Shown here piece after piece: positions 52,101 to 59,626 of a stretch of 64,000 nucleotides of DNA. A program made the position numbers and the translations under genes. Where the stretch lies: the NCBI GenBank assembly GCA_963931105.1, contig OZ007004.1, positions 434,001 to 498,000 of the forward strand. The letters are read 5' to 3'. The DNA comes from UMGS1590 sp900552455. Its GTDB lineage: Bacteria; Bacillota; Peptococcia; Peptococcales; Peptococcaceae. The notes under the pieces were generated by a model, which saw only the letters and a program-made list of their open reading frames with translations, had not been told where the DNA came from and did no database searches. Positions within the stretch are counted from its first letter, which is position 1. Every line of letters begins with the position of its first letter.

Positions 52101-53973
52101 TGAGATAGGTGAGCGTGCTGTCGCCGAAAACATTCTGGCGCTCGAGGAAATCCACGATGCGCTGCGAAATCGCCAGCTTTGGCCGCAGGAAGGTGAGCCA
52201 ATGCATGGCGCGCCAGGCTGAAACGCGCGTCTCGTAGAGATCGCAGCTGCTCCAGGCGAGGGCATAGCGGCCAATGCGCGTCAGCGACGCATCGCTCATC
52301 GATTCCAGCGGCAGATCGAAGACGGCGTTGAGCAAGGAAAAGCTTTCCTCCGCCGACCAGTGCTTCGGATCGTCGAAGCAGGTCAGGAAGAGCTCCAGAA
52401 ACGTCTCGTAATCCTCCGACGACGCGTGCTGCAGGAGCGACGACAGCACGTTTTTCGAGTTCGCCTGAATGCGGCTCTTCTGCACATCGTTGAGCTTGAG
52501 ATCCGGCCGCAAGATGATGCCGATGTAATGCCACCAGAGATCGAACGCCTGCTGAGAATCGGCATTTTTCATTCCCGCTGGATAGCGCTTGCGATACCCA
52601 TAATTGAACTGCGCGATCGTTTTCCCGAGCAAGCGCGCCGCTTCCACGCGCACATCGCCATCGCGGTGCATCATCAGCTCGTAGAGATAGGCCGCCGTCT
52701 GGCGCTTCTGCTCGTCGTCGGTGTACGCTGTGTAGCGGTCAAACAGCCTGAGATACACCTGCAGGCTGCGGCGGTTCGTTTCGCTGCGCGCCTGCTCCAG
52801 AAAATTCCCGAACTGTCTGCCGGCGCCCATGCGATGCATGACAGCGATGTTCGTCTCCACGCCCATGTAGACCAGCGACTGCACCGTGTCGTCGACATTG
52901 CGCAGCGAGACCGCCGGCATCTCGTGGCGCACGACTGGCACGCCGTCCAACGGCTCCGTGTCGACGCCGAGATCGATCGCGTAGTCAAGAAAATCCTTGA
53001 GCCGCGAATAGACAAACTGGTAGCGGCGATGTTTTTCGGCGTCGACATTTTCCAGCTTGGACAGGATGATGTCAAACGCTTCCTTGAGCGACGAAATGCG
53101 CGTGCGATTTTCGCCGTTCACGCGCTCCTGCTTGACGCAGAAATCTGCGTAGATGAGCACCAGCGACTCCACGCTGAGACGCTCCGGCTCCAGATCCCAC
53201 GTCGAATGGTTGGCAGCGATGTGGCCAATATAGGTGATATTGTGGCGGTGGAACCAGCGGTCCGTGTAGTAATAATGCATGTGCGGCACCGCTTCGCCTG
53301 GCTTGCAGCCAAATTTTCCGAGATCGTGCCCAGCCGCCGCGCCGCTCACCAGCGCCAGATCGATCGGCACACCGACCGCATACAACGCCCGCGCCATGAA
53401 CATCGCCACATAATGCACGCCGGCGACATGCTCCAGCGTTTTGAACGTCGTCGCTTCCATGTTCAAACGGAAAAGCTCGTAGACATAATCCTGTCGCCAC
53501 GCTTTGAGAAAGAGCGCGTATTCGTGGCGCGACTCAAAGTGCTCGTATTCCTCCGGCGCCAGCAGCTCAAAATCGACAAAGCGCTCCGGCTCGATCACCT
53601 TACGCTCCTCGTCGAGCAAAAACTGCAGCACCGTCAGATAAAAATGCGCCGCCGCATGGTACGGCTCAAAGCGCGCCTTCTTCTCCGCTTCCGGATAGAG
53701 CACCGAGCAGCCAAAGTCATAGATGAAAGAGAGCCAGCCCTCCTTCGGCGTCTCAGAGATCTGCGCCATCGGCTCCGCGCAGGTCTCCAACACCTGAGCG
53801 CAGGAGATCCGCTCACGGATCGGAAAAATCTGCGCAAACACCGGCTCCCAAAAATCACGCCCGGCGATCTCGCGCACACGCTGCGCCGAGAGCCCCGTTC
53901 TGTCCAAAAACGCCTGGCTCGAAAGGATCGCCACCAGCTCTCCTGCCAGCAGTCGTATCTGTTTCGCTTTCAT
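49141..53973 (-). CDS. giant multidomain protein: HD hydrolase, helical repeats, nucleotidylyltransferase and phosphoribosyltransferase-like domains
   Basis: About 1,610 residues. Numbers below count from an upstream ATG at 54003; the ATG at 53973 (residue 11) is preferred because GGGAG lies ten bases before it. Domains: HD phosphohydrolase about 185-300 (His197, GHDLGK His226-Asp227, Asp287 in LIYADFCV); helical HEAT-like region about 380-900; adenylyl/cytidylyltransferase about 924-1100 (GTFDPFTRSH 930-939 in place of the usual H/TxGH, and DISSTMLR 1079-1086); an unassigned alpha/beta region 1115-1300; a phosphoribosyltransferase-like domain about 1310-1510 with PRPP-loop-like VILVDDIMNIGKRF (1435-1448). 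No membrane segment. It leads a four-gene operon and likely acts in nucleotide or NAD-type cofactor chemistry (inference). Confidence 0.85.
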   Translation of the reverse strand: MKAKQIRLLAGELVAILSSQAFLDRTGLSAQRVREIAGRDFWEPVFAQIFPIRERISCAQVLETCAEPMAQISETPKEGWLSFIYDFGCSVLYPEAEKKARFEPYHAAAHFYLTVLQFLLDEERKVIEPERFVDFELLAPEEYEHFESRHEYALFLKAWRQDYVYELFRLNMEATTFKTLEHVAGVHYVAMFMARALYAVGVPIDLALVSGAAAGHDLGKFGCKPGEAVPHMHYYYTDRWFHRHNITYIGHIAANHSTWDLEPERLSVESLVLIYADFCVKQERVNGENRTRISSLKEAFDIILSKLENVDAEKHRRYQFVYSRLKDFLDYAIDLGVDTEPLDGVPVVRHEMPAVSLRNVDDTVQSLVYMGVETNIAVMHRMGAGRQFGNFLEQARSETNRRSLQVYLRLFDRYTAYTDDEQKRQTAAYLYELMMHRDGDVRVEAARLLGKTIAQFNYGYRKRYPAGMKNADSQQAFDLWWHYIGIILRPDLKLNDVQKSRIQANSKNVLSSLLQHASSEDYETFLELFLTCFDDPKHWSAEESFSLLNAVFDLPLESMSDASLTRIGRYALAWSSCDLYETRVSAWRAMHWLTFLRPKLAISQRIVDFLERQNVFGDSTLTYLKYKMMSDMGRKCDEEFNALYSVDIVPDIFLDNLQTATPWIVKAVNVRLLTDQILHDPTQHRLHIAAHLSNLLKVNDIMVVPRDAGQAMSRIFPFLRIDERNEVVMELVGALEVADARYSRYIPEYLARTLLWLPLAQLDEQIRHITGLLASANDGIVMRALDTVGYLLRHFPKYPDRFQISEEAYCHRRHVLLGAILKGMASYRENVRQEAMMVLADVFSGEEEIDMAMSEEEKYYLFTTGCRKILFLMTETGGDEFCLFARASAVSSISGFISLWRMDHKTFDVVEWSKVAFLPGTFDPFTRSHKEIVREIRDAGYEVYLAVDEFSWSKKAQPHLIRRKIVNMSVADEFHVNIFPYRIPINIANPQDLATLKEVFAPKEVYMVTGSDVVQNASSYRKPVEEHSIHTMNHIIFRRGEDADASIDKARKLIRGKVAVVDLPPEFRDISSTMLRENIDLNRDVSNLVDPMVQGYIYASGLYLREPEYKPLVDGKVIAFEHVQSPDDALLTEIHSAILGRFEYADAVLDALVHSGDELILLRNQLWLNHLTGFIRYRYMAPESLYEVLGDLELADQVRRNTSGKILLISGLHTAKDELIADPAQLLLTEVLAEACASGCSYAMFFPQENVPSEYIMGAVKRQGFVWAEQMETRMPVYLVDMRQPIVVLRNLQNFIKEPLISEPQVTRVIENGYRDLQSALTALYPGELVLTLASEVIFPRMVEKITAINGVPNETLVPRVLGENMCVPFGRILRERVIPNTVTKTLHTDTVYSQDLSDYTVGPFEGYPPLRNQVRMLHSFDRPVILVDDIMNIGKRFAALDELLREEQVPIRKMVFAVMTGVGRDRMARRGIDSDSVYYIPNVRKWYVESVLYPFLGGDTVDRARFSNTEVSPSVNPVLPYTDPDLPGVERDALFRFSACCIRNARDIYYALEECYRARYGRNLTLERLGEVITVPSAPDRGECVTYDPNLAASVYLDNDLKMLERLQK

Positions 53974-54112
53974 GATCATCACGCTCCCGCGAAAATAATT
54001 CATATTTTTCCATGATTATGAATACCATGTTACCATAATTTCTCCCGCCCTGCACCCATCCGCCGGAAAATTCCCATCGCGCAGCGAAAATTTTTCACCG
54101 CGTGCCACGCGC

Positions 54113-54141
54113 TTGACAAATAAAATGCCACCTGCTATAGT
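54113..54141 (+). promoter_or_regulatory. promoter of the GntR-ABC operon
   Basis: TTGACA (54113-54118), 17 bases, TATAGT (54136-54141). Confidence 0.85.
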
Positions 54142-54164
54142 GTGTATATCAAAGCATCACACTA
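54138..54164 (+). promoter_or_regulatory. GntR operator dyad
   Basis: TAGTGTG (54138-54144) and CACACTA (54158-54164) separated by 13 bases, overlapping the minus-10. Position and shape suit autorepression by the YtrA-type regulator encoded next. Confidence 0.65.
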
Positions 54165-54187
54165 AGCACAAAGGAGGTTTTCACTCT

Positions 54188-54565
54188 GTGAAGATTCTCA
54201 TCTCCAATACCTCCACGCGCCCGCTCTACGAACAGATCAAGGATCAGCTCAAGGACGCCATCCTCCAGGGCGAACTCGCGCCTGGCGACGCGCTGCCATC
54301 GATCCGCGCCTTTGCCGCAGATCTCAAGGTGAGCGTGCTGACAATCCGCCGCGTTTACGACGATCTCGAGCAGGAAGGATTTGTCACCAGCCAGGTTGGC
54401 AAGGGCACCTTCGTCTCGCAGGGAAACGTGGAGCTTTTACGCGACGCTCGCCGCCGCCGCGTCGAGGAAAAAATGGCGGCAATGATCGCCGACGCAAAAA
54501 CACTGGGCATCACAAAAGAAGAACTCAGCGCCATGATGGATATTCTCTACGAGGAGGATGAATAA
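54188..54565 (+). CDS. GntR-family regulator, YtrA subfamily
   Basis: 125 residues starting at GTG (54188), ten bases after AAAGGAGG; the in-frame ATG at 54113 overlaps the promoter and is rejected. Winged helix at about 10-75: RPLYEQIKDQLKDAILQGEL, PSIRAFAADLKVSVLTIRRV, FVTSQVGKGTFVS. A short C-terminal helical part (about 85-125), not a large effector domain, is typical of YtrA regulators of ABC exporters. TAATG overlap with the ATPase gene. Confidence 0.93.
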   Translation: MKILISNTSTRPLYEQIKDQLKDAILQGELAPGDALPSIRAFAADLKVSVLTIRRVYDDLEQEGFVTSQVGKGTFVSQGNVELLRDARRRRVEEKMAAMIADAKTLGITKEELSAMMDILYEEDE

Positions 54566-55461
54566 TGAACGAATTACTCAGCGTGCGCGGTCTCACGAAA
54601 AATTTTGACCGCTTTTCCCTGCAGGAGCTCAGCTTTTCCCTGCCGGAAGGCTGCATCACTGGCTTTATCGGCGCCAACGGCGCTGGCAAAACGACGACGC
54701 TGCGCACCATTCTCGATCTCATCCACAAGGACAGCGGCGACGTGCGCATCTTCGGCCTCGACATGTCGACAGACGCCCGCGCCATCAAAGACCGCATCGG
54801 CGTCGTTTTGGACGACGGCGGTTTCTACGACGAGCTCAGTCTCGGTGAAATGAAGCGCATCATCGCGCCGGCCTACAGCCGCTGGAGCGACGAGGATTTC
54901 CAGCGCTGGCTCGACCATTTTCGTCTCGATCCGCACCAGAAGATCGCCACCCTCTCCCGCGGCATGCGCATGAAATTTGCCCTCGCGCTGGCGATGAGCC
55001 ATGGCGCCGAGCTGCTCATCATGGACGAACCGACGAGCGGCCTCGATCCCAAGATCCGTCGCCAGCTGCTGCGCACCCTCAGCACATTTATGGAGAACGG
55101 CGGCAAAGGCGTGTTCTTCTCGACCCACATCACCTCCGATCTCGACAAGATCGCAGATTTTCTCGTCATGATCGACGACGGTCAGATCATTTTCCAGGAA
55201 GACAAGGACACCCTCCTCGACAGCCACCGCATCCTCAAAGGCGACAGCGCCGCCCTCACCACTGACACACGCCCGCTCTTTCTGAGCCTGGAAGAAACTG
55301 CTTACGGATTCACCGGACTCACCTGCGCGCCGGAAGCGCTAGACGCGTTTCCCGACGCCCTCGTCGAGCGCCCGACCGTCGAAGACATCATGCTCGCTTA
55401 CATGAAAGGAGATGCTCGCCATGCTCATTCATCTCGTGTTCAAAGATTTTCTCATCGTTAA
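54565..55461 (+). CDS. ABC transporter ATP-binding protein (YtrB/BcrA-like)
   Basis: 298 residues. Walker A GANGAGKTT (about 36-44), Q-loop-like VLDDGGFYDEL (the Gln is absent, as in many ABC-2 export ATPases), signature LSRGMRMKFALA, Walker B LLIMDEPTSGLD, switch FFSTHI. The C-terminal 80 residues form an accessory domain. With its neighbours it forms a GntR-controlled exporter of the type induced by cell-wall antibiotics in other Bacillota; substrate here unknown. Confidence 0.92.
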   Translation: MNELLSVRGLTKNFDRFSLQELSFSLPEGCITGFIGANGAGKTTTLRTILDLIHKDSGDVRIFGLDMSTDARAIKDRIGVVLDDGGFYDELSLGEMKRIIAPAYSRWSDEDFQRWLDHFRLDPHQKIATLSRGMRMKFALALAMSHGAELLIMDEPTSGLDPKIRRQLLRTLSTFMENGGKGVFFSTHITSDLDKIADFLVMIDDGQIIFQEDKDTLLDSHRILKGDSAALTTDTRPLFLSLEETAYGFTGLTCAPEALDAFPDALVERPTVEDIMLAYMKGDARHAHSSRVQRFSHR

Positions 55462-56068
55462 AAAATACGTGCTCCTGGTGCTACTCGTCGCTGTGGCTGT
55501 GCCGCCGTTTCTGCTCTGGCGCAATCCCGAGCTCGCCGCCGTGCTGGGACAAGTTTTCGCTGCTATCTTCGGCGTGTTGATGCCGCTCATGTATCTCGGC
55601 GAAAAAGAAAACAAATACGCCAAAGCCACGCTCCTGCTCGCCGCCACGCCCTATCCGCGCAAGTGGATGGTCGTCAGCAAATACCTCGTTTCCCTTCTCA
55701 TGTTTTGCGCCTGCACCCTCATTTTTTGGGTCGAGACATTGTTTTTCCCAAACCTCGGCGGATTCAACGCGCCACTGTCCACCGTTCTCTTTTTCATCGT
55801 CGCCATCTTTCTCAGTCTCTATCTGCCGCTCCAATATAAGATTGGCTACGAGCGTACGAAATACACCTTCGTTTTTGTGATCATGGCCACGCCCATCCTC
55901 ACCGGCGCCCTCGACGGGATGCCCGAGCTCAGAGCCAACGTGCTTGCGCTCATGAACACCCTCTCACCGAGCGTTTTCTTCGTCGGCATGCTCCTCCTGA
56001 GCCTCGCGCTCCTAGCCGCCAGCGCTTACCTCTCCGTGCGCTTTTACGAGCGCGCCGATCTCGCGTGA
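55421..56068 (+). CDS. ABC-2 type permease
   Basis: 215 residues from the ATG at 55421; the ATG nine bases earlier abuts the AAAGGAG site and cannot use it. Six membrane helices: about 14-33, 42-62, 85-108, 119-137, 152-172, 188-208. The segment YLGEKENKYAKATLLLAATPYPRKWMVVSKY is typical of the ABC2_membrane_5 group. It overlaps the ATPase gene by 41 bases in another frame, implying coupled translation. Confidence 0.88.
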   Translation: MLIHLVFKDFLIVKKYVLLVLLVAVAVPPFLLWRNPELAAVLGQVFAAIFGVLMPLMYLGEKENKYAKATLLLAATPYPRKWMVVSKYLVSLLMFCACTLIFWVETLFFPNLGGFNAPLSTVLFFIVAIFLSLYLPLQYKIGYERTKYTFVFVIMATPILTGALDGMPELRANVLALMNTLSPSVFFVGMLLLSLALLAASAYLSVRFYERADLA

Positions 56069-56078
56069 ATACGCAAAC

Positions 56079-56110
56079 GGACAGCCACGCCCTGCGCAGC
56101 TGTCCATTTT
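56079..56110 (+). terminator. terminator after the GntR-ABC operon
   Basis: Stem GGACAGC (56079-56085) / GCTGTCC (56099-56105), then ATTTTTC. May also act on the converging flavin-reductase gene. Confidence 0.75.
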
Positions 56111-56116
56111 TCATGC

Positions 56117-56623
56117 TCATTTTTCGTCAAAATCCACGATCTCGCCGATGTAGAAATGGTGTGGTTCTTCGCCATTGTAGTAAGCAGCGACGATTTCTGC
56201 CGGGATGTTTTCTTTCTTGAAGCCATCACTGTAGAGCTTGTGACAAACCAGCGTCAGCTCCGCTTCTGCAAAGCCCATCGTGCCGTGAGATTTTTCCACC
56301 GGTGTCAGGCTCGTAGCGGCGAGCTTGTCCTCATCGCGGCCAGAATGGCTGCCGAGATAGGCGAGGTCCTTGCGCTTTTCTTCCGGGAAGAAGCTGATCG
56401 TGTAGTAGTCACTCTTCTCCAGATAATTAAAGGTGTAGCGACTTGGCTTGATGTAGATCGTCGCGATCTGACGACCGTTTCCGCGTGGCGCCCAGATCGT
56501 GCCCAAGCTGCCCCAGCTGATCGTCATCGTGTTGTAGTCGTCCGGCGTGCCAGCAGTGACCAGCGCCCAGTGATCGTCGAAAAGTTTGAAGATATCCGTG
56601 TTGAATTCCTTGATCGATTCCAT
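56117..56623 (-). CDS. flavin reductase-like FMN-binding protein
   Basis: 168 residues of the flavin reductase split-barrel family. LVTAGTPDDYNTMTISWGSL (about 22-41) is the FMN-phosphate region; IYIKPSRYTFNYLEKSDYYTISFFPEE (57-82) is the family core; the end HHFYIGEIVDFDE is the usual final strand. In Bacillota such proteins act as flavoredoxin-type electron carriers or reductases. Stand-alone gene with AAGGAGG upstream and its own promoter. Confidence 0.9.
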   Translation of the reverse strand: MESIKEFNTDIFKLFDDHWALVTAGTPDDYNTMTISWGSLGTIWAPRGNGRQIATIYIKPSRYTFNYLEKSDYYTISFFPEEKRKDLAYLGSHSGRDEDKLAATSLTPVEKSHGTMGFAEAELTLVCHKLYSDGFKKENIPAEIVAAYYNGEEPHHFYIGEIVDFDEK

Positions 56624-56652
56624 GAAAATGCCTCCTTGTTGTTCTTACGATT

Positions 56653-56680
56653 ATTATAGCAGATTTTTGCTGGCTCACAA
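56653..56680 (-). promoter_or_regulatory. promoter of the flavin reductase gene
   Basis: TTGTGA (56680-56675), 16 bases, TATAAT (56658-56653) with an extended TGC on the minus strand. Confidence 0.65.
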
Positions 56681-56746
56681 AAACTCTTTTTTCGCGCGCC
56701 GCCCTCCCGTATAATAAATACAAACCACCGAAAGGAGTCGAGCGCC

Positions 56747-57445
56747 ATGAATTTTTCTCTAATCCGCCAGTCACTGCGGCAGATGCGCGGCGTCGTTCAA
56801 TTATCACGCGCTGCTGCGCTGCCAGATATCGAGGGTTACTGTGCGCCGATGGATTTTTCGCTGCCCTTCCACGGCCGCTGGCTTGTGGCGAATGGCGGCG
56901 TCACGCCGGAGACGAGCCATTCCTGGGAGATCCCGCAGCAGCGTTACGCCTACGATTTTCTCATCGTTGACAGAGATGGCCGAAGCTTTTCTGGCGACGA
57001 TGCTACAAATCCGGAAGCGTATTATTGCTACGGCCGCGAGATTCTCGCGCCAGCCGACGGCTTTGTCGTCGCGCTCTACGCCGACGCGCCAGACAGCCCC
57101 GTGAGCAAACGGCGCCCCGTCTGCGCAGCAGACGATTTGCGCGGAAATTTCGTGCTCCTGAACCATGGCAGCGGCGTCTATTCGCTGCTCTGTCATCTCA
57201 AGCCCGGCAGCATCTATGTACACGTCGGCCAGGCCGTCGCGCGCGGCGAGCGCATCGCCCGCTGCGGCAATTCCGGCAACACCACCGAGCCACACCTGCA
57301 TTTTCAACTGCAGGCTGGCCGCGATTTCTGCACCGCGCCCAGCCTGCCCATCCCCTTCGCCCACATCGGCGCAGCACCGAGCACCGCGCCACACTTCCCG
57401 CCCTACATCGAACGCGGGATGACAGTGTGGAATGAGCGCGATTAA
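56747..57445 (+). CDS. M23-family peptidase-like protein
   Basis: 232 residues. LytM/M23 zinc-site signatures are present: His in SHSWEIPQQRYAYDFLIVD (HxxxxxxRYAYDF, about residues 63-75), central GNFVLLNHGSGVYSLLCHL and the C-terminal GNSGNTTEPHLHFQL with the HxH pair. There is no signal peptide or membrane helix, so it is predicted cytoplasmic or exported by an unknown route; the RYAYDF subgroup is often non-secreted. A TATAAT is near 56718. AAAGGAG precedes the start. Confidence 0.85.
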   Translation: MNFSLIRQSLRQMRGVVQLSRAAALPDIEGYCAPMDFSLPFHGRWLVANGGVTPETSHSWEIPQQRYAYDFLIVDRDGRSFSGDDATNPEAYYCYGREILAPADGFVVALYADAPDSPVSKRRPVCAADDLRGNFVLLNHGSGVYSLLCHLKPGSIYVHVGQAVARGERIARCGNSGNTTEPHLHFQLQAGRDFCTAPSLPIPFAHIGAAPSTAPHFPPYIERGMTVWNERD

Positions 57446-57447
57446 TA

Positions 57448-57486
57448 CGAACAGCCTCCGGATCTTTGTCCAGAGGCTGTTTTTCT
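57448..57486. terminator. bidirectional terminator between converging genes
   Basis: Stem AACAGCCTC (57450-57458) / GAGGCTGTT (57473-57481) followed by TTTTCTC on the plus strand; weak A/T run on the other side. Confidence 0.7.
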
Positions 57487-58697
57487 CACCAATTTTCTGC
57501 CAGAAGAAAATCACGAATGTTGTAATGGCGCACGCCGTTTCTGCTCATATCGAATTCATCGAGACTGACGACGTATTTTGGGAAATTATCCTGCACATGC
57601 TCATACACACCGAACTCTCGCTGCACCGTCTCTTCGGCGGCAAGAAGGTATGTGACCTGGATGTAGCATTTTTCTCCGTGGCGCTCGCAGACAAAATCAA
57701 TCTCACGCTCGCCAACTTTGCCGACGGTGACACTGTAGCCGCGCCGCAGCGCTTCCATGAACACGATATTCTCCAGCACCAGATTGATGTCCCGCATGTT
57801 GCCGCCGATAACCGCTTCTCGAATGCCATGATCGGCAACATAATATTTCTCATTGACGGTCAGGATCTTTTTACCCTGCAGATCCTGACGGCGCACCTGG
57901 TAAAACAGAAAAGCGTCGCTGCAGGCTTTGAGATAGTTCAGCACCGTTTCCGGCGAAACGCGCCGCCCCTCGTTCTTGAGATATTTTGAGATCGCTGTCG
58001 ACGAAAAAGTTGTGCCAATGTTCGCTGTCACATAAGCGATGATGCGCTCGAGCATGTCCACATCGCGTACATTATTACGCTTAACGATGTCCTTGAGCTC
58101 CACAGAATTAAAGAGATCTCTCAGATACTGACGGCAGGCGGTTTCATCAAAGCGCAAGTTCGCCAGGTATGGCATGCCGCCGAAAGTCAGATAGCGATCG
58201 AAGCAGGTACGCGTGTCTGCATCCGGCTCAACAGAATGGTACAGCGCCAGAAATTCGCTGAAGGAAAATGGATAGATGATAAATTCCACATAGCGACCAG
58301 CCAGATACGTCGCCAGCTCGCCGGAAAGCAACTTGGCATTCGAACCGGTAATATAAATGTCGCAGTCCATCTCCACACGCAGCGAATTCACGCAGCGCTC
58401 CCACCGCTCCACTTCCTGGATCTCGCCGAAAAAGAAATAAATCTTTCCTTTAATAGACGCTGCACGACGCACAAGCTCGTCGTGCAAAGCTTCCGCCGTG
58501 CACAGCTGCGCATTCCGCATATCCTCAAAATTGAAAGCAACAAGCTGTTCCTCTGTCACGCCGCGTGCACGCAGCTCGTCTTTGATCAGCTCGAGCATCA
58601 CCGATTTTCCCGAGCGACGGATACCTGTCAACACTTTGATCAGATCGCCGTCAATAAACGGACGGATACGCGCCATGTAAGATTCTCGTTTGATCAT
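57486..58697 (-). CDS. AAA ATPase with DUF4143 domain, altered Walker B
   Basis: 403 residues. AAA_14-type ATPase at the N-terminus: Walker A GIRRSGKS (25-32). The expected Walker B DEIQ reads FFFGEIQEVERWE: Gly91 replaces the usual Asp (codon GGC, one base from GAC). Sensor segment IYITGSNAKLLSGEL is intact, with the AGRYVEFIIYPFSFSEF motif. The C-terminal DUF4143 nuclease-like domain shows YYVADHGIREAVIGG, LENIVFMEALRRGYSV, GEREIDFVCER and CYIQVTYLL. Such proteins are mobile, of unknown role, often thought to be toxin-like or defence-linked. Preceded by three iterated dyads. Confidence 0.88.
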   Translation of the reverse strand: MIKRESYMARIRPFIDGDLIKVLTGIRRSGKSVMLELIKDELRARGVTEEQLVAFNFEDMRNAQLCTAEALHDELVRRAASIKGKIYFFFGEIQEVERWERCVNSLRVEMDCDIYITGSNAKLLSGELATYLAGRYVEFIIYPFSFSEFLALYHSVEPDADTRTCFDRYLTFGGMPYLANLRFDETACRQYLRDLFNSVELKDIVKRNNVRDVDMLERIIAYVTANIGTTFSSTAISKYLKNEGRRVSPETVLNYLKACSDAFLFYQVRRQDLQGKKILTVNEKYYVADHGIREAVIGGNMRDINLVLENIVFMEALRRGYSVTVGKVGEREIDFVCERHGEKCYIQVTYLLAAEETVQREFGVYEHVQDNFPKYVVSLDEFDMSRNGVRHYNIRDFLLAENW

Positions 58698-58722
58698 CGT
58701 CTCACCTGCTTTCGCGTTAAAA

Positions 58723-58826
58723 TTTCATCAGGTATATCTGATAAAATACCATAATTTCCATTTTTTATCAACTATATCTGATAAAATTCCGTTTTCCGCC
58801 ACTTTTAACGGTTATATCTGATAAAA
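58723..58826. repeat. three 24-base dyads at exact 40-base spacing upstream of the AAA/DUF4143 gene
   Basis: Each unit has the form TTTTATCA-N8-TGATAAAA with a shared TATATCTGATAAAA core: 58723-58746, 58763-58786, 58803-58826. The second is a perfect palindrome, the others have imperfect left arms. Cores start at 58733, 58773 and 58813. They fill the promoter region of the gene starting at 58697. Confidence 0.85.
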
Positions 58827-58856
58827 AATCCGTCTCAGCAGATCGCAGAGACGGAT
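58821..58856 (-). terminator. terminator after the short-chain dehydrogenase gene
   Basis: Stem ATCCGTCTC/GAGACGGAT with an eleven-base loop, then TTTTTTATC on the minus strand. Its T-run coincides with the end of the third dyad. Confidence 0.85.
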
Positions 58857-58867
58857 TTTTCGTAGGT

Positions 58868-59626
58868 TCAACGCATGAGCAGGCGCTCGATGCGGATGAT
58901 GGCGCGATGCGGCAGCATTTTTGCGGCGATGCGGATGATGCCGGCCATGCGGCAGTTGGTGGAAACGTCGCGGCCTTTAGCGGCGTCGCGCATGGCGGTG
59001 CGGGCGACGTCGCACGGTTTTTCGAAGAAGAGGAGCTTGAAAAGATTCGGTTTTTCGCCGGCGCGCTCAAAAAACGCTGTGTGCATGGGATTTGGGCAGA
59101 CGGCGACGACGCGCACGCCACGGCGTTTCTGCTCGGCGGCGAGAGCGCGCGAGAACGAGAGCACGAAGGCTTTCGTGGCAGCGTAGACAGCGAAGCCTGG
59201 CTGCGGCAGAAAAGCGGCGACGGAAGCGATCTCGTAGATGACACTGCCTGCCGCCATAAACGGCAGCGCACGCTGGGTGAGATCGACGAGGGCTGTACAG
59301 TTGAGATCGACCATGCCGCTCTGCTCGTCTGGCGCGATCTGCGCAACCTGACCGATCTTGCCATAGCCGGCGGCGTTCACAAGCGCCTGCACCTGTGGAC
59401 GCTCGCGCTCGAGCGCGGCGAAAAGCTGCGCGCGCTCGTCCGCAGCAGAAAGATCGATGGCAAAGCAGCGCGCTTGCCAAGGGAGCGCAGCGGCGACACG
59501 CTCCAGCGCGTCTGCGTGACGGCTGACGAGCCAGACTTCGTCGAAGTGTGCGCCCTGCGCGACCCATTCTTCCAAAAAAGCGCGCCCCAAACCTGAGGTC
59601 GCGCCTGTAACGATGGCGATGTTCAT
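58868..59626 (-). CDS. short-chain dehydrogenase/reductase
   Basis: 252 residues from the ATG at 59626, which overlaps the upstream gene stop as ATGA; longer frames upstream run through that gene. Classical SDR: cofactor motif TGATSGLG (7-14), NAAGYG strand-4 motif, catalytic Ser in YEIASVAAF and YxxxK as YAATK. The C-terminal part (KPNLFKLLFFEKP, RIAAKMLPHRAIIRIERLL) is hydrophobic and basic, suggesting membrane association. Paired with a membrane HAD phosphatase, so lipid or isoprenoid modification is possible (inference). Confidence 0.9.
   Translation of the reverse strand: MNIAIVTGATSGLGRAFLEEWVAQGAHFDEVWLVSRHADALERVAAALPWQARCFAIDLSAADERAQLFAALERERPQVQALVNAAGYGKIGQVAQIAPDEQSGMVDLNCTALVDLTQRALPFMAAGSVIYEIASVAAFLPQPGFAVYAATKAFVLSFSRALAAEQKRRGVRVVAVCPNPMHTAFFERAGEKPNLFKLLFFEKPCDVARTAMRDAAKGRDVSTNCRMAGIIRIAAKMLPHRAIIRIERLLMR

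Noticed and set aside
49717..52221. Plus-strand frame of 834 codons inside the giant gene
   Set aside because: The minus-strand product shows recognisable domains with conserved motifs; this frame shows none.
58723..58826. The three repeats as a CRISPR array
   Set aside because: Only three units, palindromic, with 16-base gaps that are related in sequence; no cas genes. Better read as regulatory sites.
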